This document shows, one piece after another, positions 7,949 through 16,104 of a stretch of 41,591 nt of DNA (positions are counted from its first letter, which is position 1; each line of letters opens with the position of its first letter). Both the position numbers and the translations under genes were made by a program. The DNA is from Actinomycetota bacterium (GTDB lineage Bacteria > Actinomycetota > Actinomycetes > Nanopelagicales > Nanopelagicaceae), in the NCBI GenBank assembly GCA_947451045.1, contig CANFXM010000005.1, positions 1-41,591 of the forward strand. The letters are read 5' to 3'. The notes under the pieces were generated by a model, which saw only the letters and a program-made list of their open reading frames with translations, ran no database searches and was not told where the DNA came from.

Positions 7949-9259
7949 ATGAAGATTTCAAACGAACGAGTTTCTTCACTCTTACGCGCTATCCCAGGAA
8001 TTGAAACGCTCTCCTCTCTCATCGCAATAGATCCTTTACATCTAGAGATGAGCGCACGAATCGATTACCTCAGTGCGCTCGAGCGTCAAAGTGCGTGGCT
8101 TCAAGCTGCCTTGCAAAGGGCGATTGTGGCAGTTGCTGGCGAGGAACCATCAGTTGGCCAGGGAATATTCTTTGGTGTTGATGACTCCGAACGCGAAGAT
8201 ATTTCGACCGCGCTGCGAATGTCTTCGAGTAGTGCACAAATACGAATTGATGTAGCAAGAACATTGGTCAATCATCTTCCTCATACTTGTTCCGCCCTTG
8301 CTTCAGGTGAAATCTCCCCTGCTCATGCAACAGTGATTGCACGTGAGACTGCATCGGCGATTCGTGATGGCTTACCACCATTTGCAATATATGAAATTGA
8401 GACCAAAGCACTAGCGCATGCTGAGTTTCATACTCCTGCTCAGGTTGCCAATAAAGTCCGCACAGTCTTGGCAACTATTGCTCCTGCAACCTTTGAAAAT
8501 GTTGTAAGTAAAGCTCGAGATGCGCGTCGAGTAAGTTGCTATAGAGAAAATGACGGAATGTCCACAGTTGTTGCAATTCTTCCAGCGCAAGATGCCCAGA
8601 TTGTAATGAAGGCGATTGAGGCATTTATTTTACGAAGTGAGCGCAGTGAAGAGAAGGTTTCTTTGGTGGTCGCGGATCAAAAAGATTCACGAAATGCCGA
8701 CATGAAACGTGCGGATGCACTCACTGAGATGGCCGCCCAATCTCTGGCCGCAATGAGTGAAGACTTACTTCTTCATCGTCGTCCTATTACTGTCAATGTC
8801 ACCATTGATCTTCCAACACTTTTAGGATTAGCAGAAAATCCAGGACAGTTAGCTGGTTATGGCGCGATTCCAGCATCAGTTGCGCGCACTCTCGCCTCCG
8901 ATGGTAAGTGGCGACGATTTATTACAGATCCACAGAGTGGCGCACTTTTAGATTACGGACGTGAAACATATACACCGCCACAGGAATTGGTTGATTTTCT
9001 CATCGCACGAGATCGAACATGCAGATTTCCCGGATGCCGACAACCGGCACATCGCGGCGATCTCGATCATGCCCAAAGTTGGGAAAGTGGTGGTGAAACG
9101 AATGCACAAAACTTAGGCGCCTTATGTCGGCGCCATCATCGAATGAAAACTCACGGTGGTTGGAGCGTTATTAGTAATGGTGATGGCTCATGCGATTGGA
9201 AGTCACCTGCTGGAAAAGAGTTTCATGTTCCTGCTCGTCCGATTCTCGAAGCGGTCTAA
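7949..9259 (+). CDS. DUF222 / HNH endonuclease domain protein (13E12-like)
   Basis: This 436-residue protein has an N-terminal mostly helical DUF222 domain (about residues 20-320) and a C-terminal HNH nuclease domain (about residues 350-410). The HNH core shows CRFPGCRQPAHRGDLDHA, then NLGALCRRHHRMKTHGGW, with paired Cys and His residues for metal and catalysis. The family is abundant in Actinobacteria and includes the mycobacterial 13E12 proteins. Its biological target is not established. No terminal repeats or recombinase were found, so nothing marks it as mobile here. The start at ATG 7949 has neither an obvious Shine-Dalgarno nor a good -10 at leaderless distance. Confidence 0.88.
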   Translation: MKISNERVSSLLRAIPGIETLSSLIAIDPLHLEMSARIDYLSALERQSAWLQAALQRAIVAVAGEEPSVGQGIFFGVDDSEREDISTALRMSSSSAQIRIDVARTLVNHLPHTCSALASGEISPAHATVIARETASAIRDGLPPFAIYEIETKALAHAEFHTPAQVANKVRTVLATIAPATFENVVSKARDARRVSCYRENDGMSTVVAILPAQDAQIVMKAIEAFILRSERSEEKVSLVVADQKDSRNADMKRADALTEMAAQSLAAMSEDLLLHRRPITVNVTIDLPTLLGLAENPGQLAGYGAIPASVARTLASDGKWRRFITDPQSGALLDYGRETYTPPQELVDFLIARDRTCRFPGCRQPAHRGDLDHAQSWESGGETNAQNLGALCRRHHRMKTHGGWSVISNGDGSCDWKSPAGKEFHVPARPILEAV

Positions 9260-9260
9260 T

Positions 9261-9278
9261 CTAAGTAATACTTAGCCA
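9261..9278 (+). promoter_or_regulatory. Palindrome over a leaderless -10 before the GNAT gene
   Basis: CTAAGTAATACTTAG (9261-9275) is a palindrome with 6-bp arms and a 3-bp centre. Its centre contains TAATAC (9266-9271), seven bases before ATG 9279, the leaderless spacing seen elsewhere in the window. It could be an operator on the promoter; no cognate regulator is evident. Confidence 0.45.
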
Positions 9279-9851
9279 ATGATTTGGTGGCCAACTGAAG
9301 TTCCAACGCTCACGCACGGGCTCATCACGCTTCGTCCACCTCAAGAAAGTGATATTCAATTAATTTACGAAGCTTGCCAAGACCCACTAATTCCTAAATT
9401 CACCACTGTACCGGCCAATTACACGATGGCTCATGCCGAATTTTATATTCGAGAAAAAACTCCTCAATCCCTGATCAATCAAAGCGAACTTCTCTTCGTT
9501 ATTGAGAAAGGTATTGGTGATGATGCTCAATTTGTGGGACCAATTTCTTTTCATTCATTCGATATCGCCAATGAATCTGCAGAGATTGGTTACTGGATTA
9601 CCAAGGAAATGCGTGGTTTAGGAATTGGAAAAATCGCTTGCCAAATACTCACGGAGTATGGCTTTACAACAATGGGATATAAACGAATCCAAGCTCATGT
9701 CAATGTTGAAAATATGATTTCTCGTAAACTATTACTCTCAGCGGGATATACACTCGAAGGCATAATCAGATCAAAGGTTCGACAAGACGATGGAAGCTTC
9801 ACCGATATGGCACTTTTTTCAGTATTGCGCGATGAATGGGAAGGACTCTAA
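9279..9851 (+). CDS. GNAT family N-acetyltransferase (RimJ/RimL-like)
   Basis: This 190-residue protein has the RimJ/RimL-type GNAT fold: LRPPQESDIQLIYEA at the N-terminus, ESAEIGYWITKEMRGLGIGKIA (the acetyl-CoA pyrophosphate loop) near residue 110, and then VNVENMISRKLLLSAGYTLEG. Such enzymes transfer acetyl groups to protein N-termini or small molecules in the cytoplasm. The substrate cannot be assigned. The gene probably has a leaderless message. It ends two bases before the next gene, a likely operon partner. Confidence 0.88.
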   Translation: MIWWPTEVPTLTHGLITLRPPQESDIQLIYEACQDPLIPKFTTVPANYTMAHAEFYIREKTPQSLINQSELLFVIEKGIGDDAQFVGPISFHSFDIANESAEIGYWITKEMRGLGIGKIACQILTEYGFTTMGYKRIQAHVNVENMISRKLLLSAGYTLEGIIRSKVRQDDGSFTDMALFSVLRDEWEGL

Positions 9852-9853
9852 GT

Positions 9854-10207
9854 ATGTATTCACTTGCTGTTTTGGTAGCAATAATTTTTCTCATTGCAGT
9901 TTTTGCAGGTCCGATTTCATTTGCGCTCACTTTTATTCCCGGAGATGGTACAAAGAGAAAAATGATTCGTCGAGTACCAATTCTGGTGCTGACCTTTATG
10001 GGCCTTGTTGTTTGTACTCAGCTGATCATCGTCTCAGTTCCACTTCTTGGAAAAATTGTTGCTCTATTCGGACTGGCAACTACATATCTCGCACTGCGCC
10101 GTGAGTTCTTCCGTGATTTCACAATTCGAAATGCACTTCGCCGTCGCGGTATTGGTGGAGGTAGCAGTCGAGGAAATGACGGACATGGGCCAGCAGGTCA
10201 GCATTAA
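9854..10207 (+). CDS. Small membrane protein, unknown function
   Basis: The protein has 117 residues with about three hydrophobic helices (residues 1-27, 43-60, 63-82) and a basic, Gly/Arg-rich C-terminal tail. I do not recognise a family. I chose ATG 9854 because GGAAGGA lies about eight bases upstream. An earlier in-frame ATG at 9836 lies inside the acetyltransferase gene. It follows that gene by two bases, so the two are probably co-transcribed. It ends 9 bp before the 3' end of the convergent tmRNA gene, with no clear terminator between. Confidence 0.65.
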   Translation: MYSLAVLVAIIFLIAVFAGPISFALTFIPGDGTKRKMIRRVPILVLTFMGLVVCTQLIIVSVPLLGKIVALFGLATTYLALRREFFRDFTIRNALRRRGIGGGSSRGNDGHGPAGQH

Positions 10208-10216
10208 ATAAAATTG

Positions 10217-10586
10217 TGGAGGTGCCGGGAATCGAACCCGGGTCCTTCGGTACCAAAACAAGACTTCTACGGGCGTAGTGTGCTTATCGTTTTCTCAGTT
10301 CCGGATCTCTTACACACAAGTATCCGACAAACTCATTTGCGAAATGTTTCTCCGGCGATGTTCGCAAAGCCATCGCCAAGAAAAGCCCTCTAGCGGCGTT
10401 AGATTCCAGAACGAAGGCGCATCTGGGCTAACGGATTACAGAGCTCGCTTAGGCAGCGAGGGTGTAATCAGCGGCAGTTGTACTGGCGCTTGATTTTTTG
10501 CACAGGTTATTGGTTAACGAGATCATCCTGGCTTCCTCGGCCCGCTTCCCTTGTCTCAACATCCAAAGTCGAGACCGTTCACCCCC
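10217..10586 (-). ncRNA. ssrA: Transfer-messenger RNA (tmRNA)
   Basis: On the minus strand the 5' end GGGGGTG (10586-10580) pairs with CACCTCC (10224-10218) to form the tRNA-like acceptor. The T arm GGGTTCGATTCCC lies just inside the 3' end. CCA is not encoded. The tag reading frame ends YTLAA-stop at 10449-10451. With resume codon GCC at 10485-10487 it gives the 12-residue tag ASTTAADYTLAA. The frame is open further upstream, so the resume codon is inferred from the tag length and an A at position -4. With SmpB, encoded upstream on the same strand, it rescues stalled ribosomes. About 370 nt, single-piece type. Confidence 0.93.
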
Positions 10587-10606
10587 AAGCTTCGTTATGT
10601 AGCACG

Positions 10607-10670
10607 CAATGCTTATAAGCAATGTTTACAAACAATGTTTACAAACAAAATTTGTAAGCAATGCACGCGC
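10607..10670 (-). repeat. 13-bp tandem repeats upstream of ssrA
   Basis: Four consecutive 13-bp units read, on the plus strand, CAATGCTTATAAG, CAATGTTTACAAA, CAATGTTTACAAA and CAAAATTTGTAAG, at 10607-10658. A partial fifth, CAATGC, follows at 10659. They start 20 bp upstream of the tmRNA 5' end and so cover its promoter region. No clear -35/-10 pair could be separated from the repeats. Confidence 0.85.
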
Positions 10671-10797
10671 TATATCACGAAAAATCTTGGGAACTAGAAG
10701 CATTACTTCTATCCCCTATGTAATTGTTTTCTAATTGTAAGTCAGAACTCCGTAAAGGCGTAATCAGAGCGCAAAAGGAGAAATAACTAGATCGGAG

Positions 10798-11298
10798 TTA
10801 GTCGTCGAACTTCGTGCGCTTTGAGCTCTTTCCAGATTGGCGACGAGAAATTTCCCGCTCTGCCTCACGACCTGCTTCCCGCTCCATTAATGCAGCGCGC
10901 TTATCGTGGGCTTTCTTTCCACGAGCAAGTGCTAACTCAATCTTCGCTTTTCCATCCTTGAAATAAAGAGAAAGTGGAATAAGTGTTGTGCCACCTTCTT
11001 TGAGTTTCCCAATCAATCTATGAAGTTCCTGCTTGTGAACTAATAATTTACGATCACGACGAGGTGTGTGATTAGTCCATGTACCTTCCGTATATTCAGG
11101 AATATGAACACCACTTAGCCAAAGTTCACCATCTTGCACCATTGCAAAACCATCTATGAGCGATGCTCTACCAAGGCGAAGTGATTTCACTTCAGTGCCA
11201 GTGAGGACGAGACCGCATTCAAAAACATCTTCAATTGAGTAATCGTGACGAGCCTTCTTATTTTGCGCAATGAGTTTGCGACCAACTTCTTTTACCAT
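10798..11298 (-). CDS. smpB: SsrA-binding protein
   Basis: SmpB binds the tRNA-like part of tmRNA and delivers it to stalled ribosomes. At 166 residues it is normal length. The start [20 protein letters not shown], the motif GTEVKSLR, and [17 protein letters not shown] in the C-terminal half are all characteristic of the family. The Lys/Arg-rich tail (last 30 residues) is expected to fold in the mRNA channel. It lies between ftsX and ssrA on the same strand, the common actinobacterial order. An AAAGGTGGG stretch upstream of ATG 11298 could serve as ribosome site, although at a long spacing. Short tandem repeats separate it from ftsX. Confidence 0.96.
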   Translation of the reverse strand: MVKEVGRKLIAQNKKARHDYSIEDVFECGLVLTGTEVKSLRLGRASLIDGFAMVQDGELWLSGVHIPEYTEGTWTNHTPRRDRKLLVHKQELHRLIGKLKEGGTTLIPLSLYFKDGKAKIELALARGKKAHDKRAALMEREAGREAEREISRRQSGKSSKRTKFDD

Positions 11299-11374
11299 CG
11301 TCGCTCACCCACCTTTCCTAAGTAATAATGCTGACCTTGGACGCAATAGCTGCCTTTAGTCGCAGTAAATTATG

Positions 11375-11442
11375 AAACCAAATTACTAAACCACATTATT
11401 AAACCCATATTCTTAAACCCATATTCTTAAACCCATATTCTT
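11375..11442 (-). repeat. 13-14 bp tandem repeats between ftsX and smpB
   Basis: On the plus strand, AAACCCATATTCTT occurs three times exactly (11401-11414, 11415-11428, 11429-11442). Two degenerate 13-bp units, AAACCAAATTACT and AAACCACATTATT, precede it (11375-11400). The array touches the ftsX stop codon, lies 76 bp upstream of the smpB start and is non-coding. Confidence 0.9.
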
Positions 11443-12343
11443 AAACCTTGAGGTAGCGTCGAAGTGTAATTACTGATGCAACAGTGGAGACAACAAGTCC
11501 AGTTGCAAGCAAGTACGCAGAAGAGACCCAGACTTCACCCCAGCCAAAAAACTTTGTAAAGGAGAGAAGCGGGGCAACTTTAGAGTCGACAACGCTTTTG
11601 AGTGCAGCTAATAGTCCTGTTGCAAGCACCCAGCCGATAATGGCAGAGATAACGCCTTCGAGTAAGAATGGAAGTTGAATTGACCAGGAGGATGCTCCCA
11701 CCAATTTCATCACACCAGTTTCTCGACGACGATTGAATGCTGCGATTCGAAGTGTGTTACTAATGAGCAGCGCTGCTGTGAGTACCGATGCCAATCCAAC
11801 TAGAAGTGCACCATTTCGCAGTACAGCTAGAAGTCTAAAAAACTTTTCAAGAATGCTTCGTTGATCTTGAACTACATCAATACCTGGTCGACCCGAGAAA
11901 GCACTAACAATGACTGGATATTGTGTTGGATCTTTTAGTTTGACGCGAAATGATTCAGGTAATTGATCTGCCGTTACATTCTGTGCAATTGCAGAATCTT
12001 TGAAACGCTCGTGGAAGCGAATAAATGCTTGCGCTTGAGATTCGTAATAAACGCTTTGAACTACTGGCAAATTCTGTAAGTCATCTTGAATTTGTAGTCG
12101 TTGGCCAGCAGTAATTACTCCACCCGAACATGAAGGTGATTCTGAAAGTGGGCCACAGAGGAAAATGGAGACTTCAATCTTGTCATACCAATAATCTTTC
12201 ATGGCGCCAACTTGAGCATTAGAGAGTAAGCCAACACCTAGTAGTGATAACGAAATTGCAGTAGTTACAACAACGGCAAAAGTCATTGTGAGGTTACGGC
12301 GAAGGCCAATTCGTACCTCGCTGAGCAAAAATCTAGCGCGCAT
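11441..12343 (-). CDS. ftsX: Cell division protein FtsX
   Basis: FtsX is the membrane partner of the FtsE ATPase and controls peptidoglycan hydrolases at the septum. This 300-residue protein has an N-terminal helix (about residues 20-45). A large extracellular domain (about 50-165) has two Cys in SIFLCGPLSESPSCSGG. Three further helices (about 175-295) form the FtsX permease domain. The motif FNRRRETGVMKLVGAS is typical. AAGGAG lies seven bases before ATG 12343. It starts 11 bp after ftsE, so ftsE-ftsX is an operon. Its stop codon abuts the tandem repeats. Confidence 0.95.
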   Translation of the reverse strand: MRARFLLSEVRIGLRRNLTMTFAVVVTTAISLSLLGVGLLSNAQVGAMKDYWYDKIEVSIFLCGPLSESPSCSGGVITAGQRLQIQDDLQNLPVVQSVYYESQAQAFIRFHERFKDSAIAQNVTADQLPESFRVKLKDPTQYPVIVSAFSGRPGIDVVQDQRSILEKFFRLLAVLRNGALLVGLASVLTAALLISNTLRIAAFNRRRETGVMKLVGASSWSIQLPFLLEGVISAIIGWVLATGLLAALKSVVDSKVAPLLSFTKFFGWGEVWVSSAYLLATGLVVSTVASVITLRRYLKV

Positions 12344-12354
12344 CTTTTTTCTCC

Positions 12355-13044
12355 TTAGCCTGTATATCCATAAACGCCACGAACCTGATCGCGAATTACG
12401 TGCCCACCATCGAGTTCAATGACGCGCTTGCGCATCTGATCCACAATTCCAGAATCATGCGTTGCCATAAGCACGGTTGTTCCTTCACGATTAATGCGAT
12501 CTAAAAGTTTCATAATTCCAACACTTGTTGATGGATCCAAGTTTCCAGTTGGTTCATCGGCAATGAGAATCAGTGGACGGCTTACATAGGCACGAGCAAT
12601 TGCCACGCGCTGTTGTTCTCCTCCAGAAATTTCATTCGGAAGGCGGTCGGCTTTATCTTCAAGACCAACTAGTTCTAGGACTTCAGGAACTTCTCTGTTA
12701 ATCTCTTTCTGAGAATATCCAAGAACATGCAATGTGAATGCCACATTCTCACTAATTGTTTTGTTTGGGAGCAATCGGAAATCTTGAAATACAGTTCCAA
12801 CTTGGCGGCGCAATTCTGGAACCTTATGGTTTGCAAGAGTTCCTAAATCTTTACCCGCTACATGGATAGTTCCAGTGGTAGGTCGCTCTTCCCGCAGAAT
12901 CAAACGCAAAAAAGTAGATTTTCCAGAACCCGAAAGTCCGACAAGAAATACAAATTCGCCTTTTACAATCTCTAAATTTACTCCATCGAGTGCGGCACGT
13001 TCTTGACCGGGGTAGACCTTCGTAACATTTTCTAGTCGAATCAC
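12355..13044 (-). CDS. ftsE: Cell division ATP-binding protein FtsE
   Basis: FtsE is the cytoplasmic ABC ATPase of the FtsEX complex. Its 229 residues contain Walker [10 protein letters not shown] (about residues 37-45), the Q-loop in FQDFRLLP, the signature [13 protein letters not shown] (about 140), Walker [14 protein letters not shown] and the switch His in ATHDSG. The start codon is GTG at 13044, preceded by a clear GAGGAG Shine-Dalgarno five bases away. The 220-bp region upstream, to prfB, shows no gene and no convincing terminator. The operon continues into ftsX. Confidence 0.96.
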   Translation of the reverse strand: MIRLENVTKVYPGQERAALDGVNLEIVKGEFVFLVGLSGSGKSTFLRLILREERPTTGTIHVAGKDLGTLANHKVPELRRQVGTVFQDFRLLPNKTISENVAFTLHVLGYSQKEINREVPEVLELVGLEDKADRLPNEISGGEQQRVAIARAYVSRPLILIADEPTGNLDPSTSVGIMKLLDRINREGTTVLMATHDSGIVDQMRKRVIELDGGHVIRDQVRGVYGYTG

Positions 13045-13264
13045 ATCTACTCCTCTTCACGTTCTCTATGCCGTGCAACAACCGGCACAGTGCGCGATCG
13101 ATATTTCAACATTCTTACTTAGATCTGGTGCGCGCCGCATGGCTTGGGCGAGTTTGGGATCTGACTCCGCTTAGTTTATTGAGAATGAGGATGAATACGC
13201 TCTTCTAACGCGCTTTTACGCCTGAGAAATATGTGATTTTTCTCCGATTTACGCAGAATTTTCT

Positions 13265-14368
13265 TTAATGTGAACTACGACGCCAGCGAATTCCTGCTTC
13301 GATAAATTCATCAATCTCGCCATCGAGGACAGCGCTGGTATTGCCAGTTTCATAATCAGTACGAAGATCTTTCACCATTTGATACGGTGCTAAAACATAG
13401 GAACGCATTTGATTTCCCCAAGAACCAGAGTTATCACCTTTAAGTGCATTTATCTTGGCTTGTTCTTCTTGGCGACGTCGCTCTAATAGTTTTGATTGAA
13501 GCACCGCCATTGCTGTAGCTTTATTTTGAATTTGTGAACGCTCGTTTTGGCAAGAAACAACAATGCCTGTTGCCATGTGAGTTATACGTACTGCGGAGTC
13601 AGTTGTATTTACACCTTGCCCACCTGGACCAGAAGAACGATAAACATCAACCCTAATTTCCTTTTCATCAATATCAATGTGATCACTTTGTGCGACAACA
13701 GGAACAACTTCAACGCCACAAAAAGATGTATGACGACGGCTCTGGCTATCAAATGGTGAAATGCGAACCAACCGATGAGTGCCTTGTTCCACTGAAAGTG
13801 TTCCGTAGGCATACGGCGCACTTACTTTGAAGGTTGTTGATTTGATACCCGCCTCTTCGGCATAAGAAGTTTCCAGTACATCAACATTGAAATTATGTCG
13901 CTCGCAGTAGCGCAGATACATGCGCATCACCATTTCAGCCCAGTCGGCTGCTTCAACTCCGCCTGCTTCTGATCGAATAGTGATGAGGGCGTCGCGATCG
14001 TCATATTCGCCATTGAGAAGTGTCTGAACTTCTAATTCGCCAATGACTTTTATTACTGAATCTAATTCTGCAAAAGCATCATTCATTCCAGAACCATCTG
14101 GTTCACTTGCCGCCAATTCAAAGAGAATCGGAAGATCCTCAACCCGCCTGCGCAAAGTTTCTAACTTGGTAATCTCAGATTGAACGCGTGACAGGCGGCT
14201 CGTAATTTTTTGGGCATTTTCTGGATCATCCCAAAGATTAGGAATACCAGCCTGTTCTTCTAATTCGACAGATTGCTTGTGTAATTTTGGCAAATCCAAA
14301 ACTTTTTCGATTGAAACAAGAGTTGCATCGATTGCTGCAATCTCTAGATCAAACTCTCTGGCGGCCAT
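13265..14368 (-). CDS. prfB: Peptide chain release factor 2
   Basis: RF2 recognises UGA and UAA stop codons and triggers peptide release. The protein has 367 residues. It carries the SPF anticodon-like tripeptide ([15 protein letters not shown]) and the GGQ catalytic motif ([17 protein letters not shown]). The frame is continuous from ATG 14368. No in-frame UGA or frameshift site was found, so the autoregulatory +1 frameshift of E. coli prfB is absent here. TAGTCT is placed six bases before the start codon, so the mRNA is probably leaderless. It precedes ftsE on the same strand by 220 bp. Confidence 0.96.
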   Translation of the reverse strand: MAAREFDLEIAAIDATLVSIEKVLDLPKLHKQSVELEEQAGIPNLWDDPENAQKITSRLSRVQSEITKLETLRRRVEDLPILFELAASEPDGSGMNDAFAELDSVIKVIGELEVQTLLNGEYDDRDALITIRSEAGGVEAADWAEMVMRMYLRYCERHNFNVDVLETSYAEEAGIKSTTFKVSAPYAYGTLSVEQGTHRLVRISPFDSQSRRHTSFCGVEVVPVVAQSDHIDIDEKEIRVDVYRSSGPGGQGVNTTDSAVRITHMATGIVVSCQNERSQIQNKATAMAVLQSKLLERRRQEEQAKINALKGDNSGSWGNQMRSYVLAPYQMVKDLRTDYETGNTSAVLDGEIDEFIEAGIRWRRSSH

Positions 14369-14380
14369 AGGAGAAGACTA
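14366..14380 (-). promoter_or_regulatory. Leaderless promoter of prfB
   Basis: On the minus strand TAGTCT (14380-14375) is followed by six bases (TCTCCT) and the ATG at 14368-14366. No Shine-Dalgarno fits before the start codon. Confidence 0.6.
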
Positions 14381-14396
14381 CCCGAGTACGTGATAA

Positions 14397-14936
14397 CTAA
14401 AGAATTCGATGCCCGAAGAGATATAAACCTTTGCCTCTTTGATTTTCTGTCGCAACTCCGGCATGTAATTCAACGCGTGATAAATGCGCAAAAGGAATGG
14501 CAAATGGCAAAGTGGCTTCTACTTGAGTATTGATTGATATTACGTAACCATCGCAATCAAATCCAGAGAGCACTAATTCTCCCAATTCAATTCGCTTTTG
14601 CGAAGTAGAGCTCGCATTCCAATCGCGTAACTCTTGGACCACTTCTGAATATCCACGAGAGCAATCCAATGGAATTCTTTTCATTTCCTTTGCAGAATTA
14701 CGGTTTTGTAAAAATGGAGTAAATATTGTTCCTTTGCCTTGGTAATAGGCATCTAGATCCAAGACATGCGATCCTTGCTGACTCGCAGCCTCTGTCGCCT
14801 GAATCAATGAACGTTGAGCAACTGCAATACTTGCAATATCTGTCATAGCCATAATTGCAAAGAGAGTAACAACGAAGAGACCGATAATGAGAAGTGAGAT
14901 TGATCCCTCTTCATCTTTGAGCGATTTTATGACCAT
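14397..14936 (-). CDS. TadG-like pilus assembly / secreted pseudopilin protein
   Basis: This 179-residue protein has the layout of Tad minor pilins: a short basic cytoplasmic end (KSLKDEEGS), one hydrophobic helix (about residues 12-35), then an extracellular domain. The DEEGSISLLIIGLFVV stretch resembles the TadE/TadG processing and helix region. It has two Cys, in LDCSRGY and FDCDGY, that could form a disulfide. It is the last gene of a four-gene minus-strand operon and overlaps the preceding TadE-like gene by 10 bp. Sequence similarity alone is weak; the context is the main support. The tadA-tadB-tadC genes are 22 kb away. Confidence 0.65.
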   Translation of the reverse strand: MVIKSLKDEEGSISLLIIGLFVVTLFAIMAMTDIASIAVAQRSLIQATEAASQQGSHVLDLDAYYQGKGTIFTPFLQNRNSAKEMKRIPLDCSRGYSEVVQELRDWNASSTSQKRIELGELVLSGFDCDGYVISINTQVEATLPFAIPFAHLSRVELHAGVATENQRGKGLYLFGHRIL

Positions 14937-15361
14937 GGTGAGAGGTGTTCTTGGGCAATGGCTTCTACTGTTCGTCCATCATCTAATTTCATGCTGACTT
15001 TAATTTTAACAACTGAACTTGGTGACAAGCATGGTTGCTTACTGCAGCTAAAGCTCAATGAAATTGAATCATTCTCACGTTGTGAAAGTCCCCTTGCCAA
15101 TCCAATAATGTGAACTGCCTGCGATGCAACATACTGTCCATCTCCATCATCAGAACTTGAAATATATGCTCGAAGAGTCTCCCGAGCTATAACACGGGTC
15201 GTCTCCTCTGCCCAACTCAGTGATGAGAATTGATTGAGGTACATAAGCACGGGCAAGAAGAGCGGAATACCCAGCATGACAAATTCGACTGAAGCGCTTC
15301 CTTTTTCATTCTTTATCCGATCGAAAAACCTTTGCATCATCTTGGCTCTATTTCTTTGCAC
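14927..15361 (-). CDS. TadE-like minor pilin
   Basis: The sequence NEKGSASVEFVMLGIPLFLPVLMYL (written here as motif NEKGSASVEF plus hydrophobic helix) is the TadE signature: a Gly-Ser cleavage region, a Glu five residues into the helix, then a membrane segment. The rest (about 100 residues) is extracellular and includes two Cys in SFSCSKQPC. TadE-family proteins are prepilin-peptidase substrates needed for Flp pilus assembly. The GTG at 15361 opens the frame; ATG 15340 is an alternative start closer to the usual length. It sits 3 bp after one TadE-like gene and overlaps the TadG-like gene. Confidence 0.72.
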   Translation of the reverse strand: MQRNRAKMMQRFFDRIKNEKGSASVEFVMLGIPLFLPVLMYLNQFSSLSWAEETTRVIARETLRAYISSSDDGDGQYVASQAVHIIGLARGLSQRENDSISLSFSCSKQPCLSPSSVVKIKVSMKLDDGRTVEAIAQEHLSPWS

Positions 15362-15364
15362 GAG

Positions 15365-15745
15365 TTAGGAAATATTCTCCATAACGGCAATTCCTGATAC
15401 ATCTATTTGAGAATGTCCACTTATCATCGCTATAAAATTTGGAAGCAGTTGAGGGATGGCTCGCCGCTTATGTGTGACTAAAACCTTGATTTTGGTAAAA
15501 GTATCATGTGAGTTGAGATCAATAACTTCATCAGTGGCATACAAGACACCGGATATTGCGCGTGCTGATGCAGCACTCTGAGTTGTTGCCATATCAACAG
15601 TTCGCAGATTGATTGCGATAACAAGTTGCGCAGCAATTAAAAACAGAATTATCAAAGGAATTATCACCATCGCACTTTCAACACTTCCATGTTCACTGCC
15701 CAAATACTTCTTAAGCGAGCGGATTTGCGATTTACTAACAATCAT
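15365..15745 (-). CDS. TadE-like minor pilin, second copy
   Basis: The protein has 126 residues. GSEHGSVESAMVIIPLIILFLIA shows the same pattern as its neighbour: a short basic tail, EHGS, a Glu at the start of the helix, then a single membrane segment and a small extracellular domain with no Cys. It starts with an ATGA overlap on the upstream pilin-like gene and ends 3 bp before the other TadE-like gene. It therefore belongs to one operon of four secreted or membrane pseudopilins. Confidence 0.7.
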   Translation of the reverse strand: MIVSKSQIRSLKKYLGSEHGSVESAMVIIPLIILFLIAAQLVIAINLRTVDMATTQSAASARAISGVLYATDEVIDLNSHDTFTKIKVLVTHKRRAIPQLLPNFIAMISGHSQIDVSGIAVMENIS

Positions 15746-16005
15746 CGAATTCCATTCATTGCATCGAGTGAATTACGAAGAATTGCAGTCAATCGTGGGG
15801 CGGCTATTGTCCAAATTGCAGTTACTAATCCAGTAGTCATAAGAACAACAAGTACCCAACCTGGTACGTCTCCACGTTCATTACTGAGATGCTTCTTTGT
15901 TACATGGGAATAATGTTCAATTCGTGATGCTATTCCTAAAAAAAATTTGACTGATTTTGTAATTAGCTGATTTTTTCTTCCTCGGATTTTACTTTCAAAT
16001 ATCAT
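15742..16005 (-). CDS. Flp-pilin-like small membrane protein
   Basis: The protein has 87 residues. It has a long basic N-terminal part (about residues 1-45), then ERGDVPGWVLVVLMTTGLV (about 48-66) and an amphipathic end. The RGD-VPGW helix is a pattern I associate with small pilin-like proteins next to actinobacterial tad genes; I cannot assign it to the Flp family with certainty. I chose ATG 16005 because GGAGG lies five bases upstream; an upstream TTG falls inside that Shine-Dalgarno. It is first in the four-gene operon and is the best candidate here for the major pilin. Confidence 0.6.
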   Translation of the reverse strand: MIFESKIRGRKNQLITKSVKFFLGIASRIEHYSHVTKKHLSNERGDVPGWVLVVLMTTGLVTAIWTIAAPRLTAILRNSLDAMNGIR

Positions 16006-16104
16006 CTGTTCCTCCAATAAATAACGTGGATGGAACTATCTAATGTTTATGTGCTAGTGCTGAAAAGAAATATTAATAGTGTGCATATTGGCGATTGTGG
16101 AGAA

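Noticed and set aside
7949-9259. Mobile element because of the HNH domain
   Set aside because: No recombinase, terminal repeats or target duplications were seen, and DUF222-HNH genes are common in Actinobacteria.
10278-10493. Open frame of 71 codons on the plus strand
   Set aside because: It lies wholly inside the tmRNA gene on the opposite strand and has no ribosome site or family resemblance.
11375-11442. Possible CRISPR array
   Set aside because: Units are 13-14 bp, directly tandem with no spacers, and no cas gene is present.
13200-13240. Terminator after prfB (GAGAAA / TTTCTC)
   Set aside because: Only six AT-rich pairs with a loop of similar length and no clean T tract on the prfB strand.
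14300-14368. Programmed frameshift in prfB
   Set aside because: The frame is continuous from the start codon with no early in-frame stop, so no frameshift is needed.
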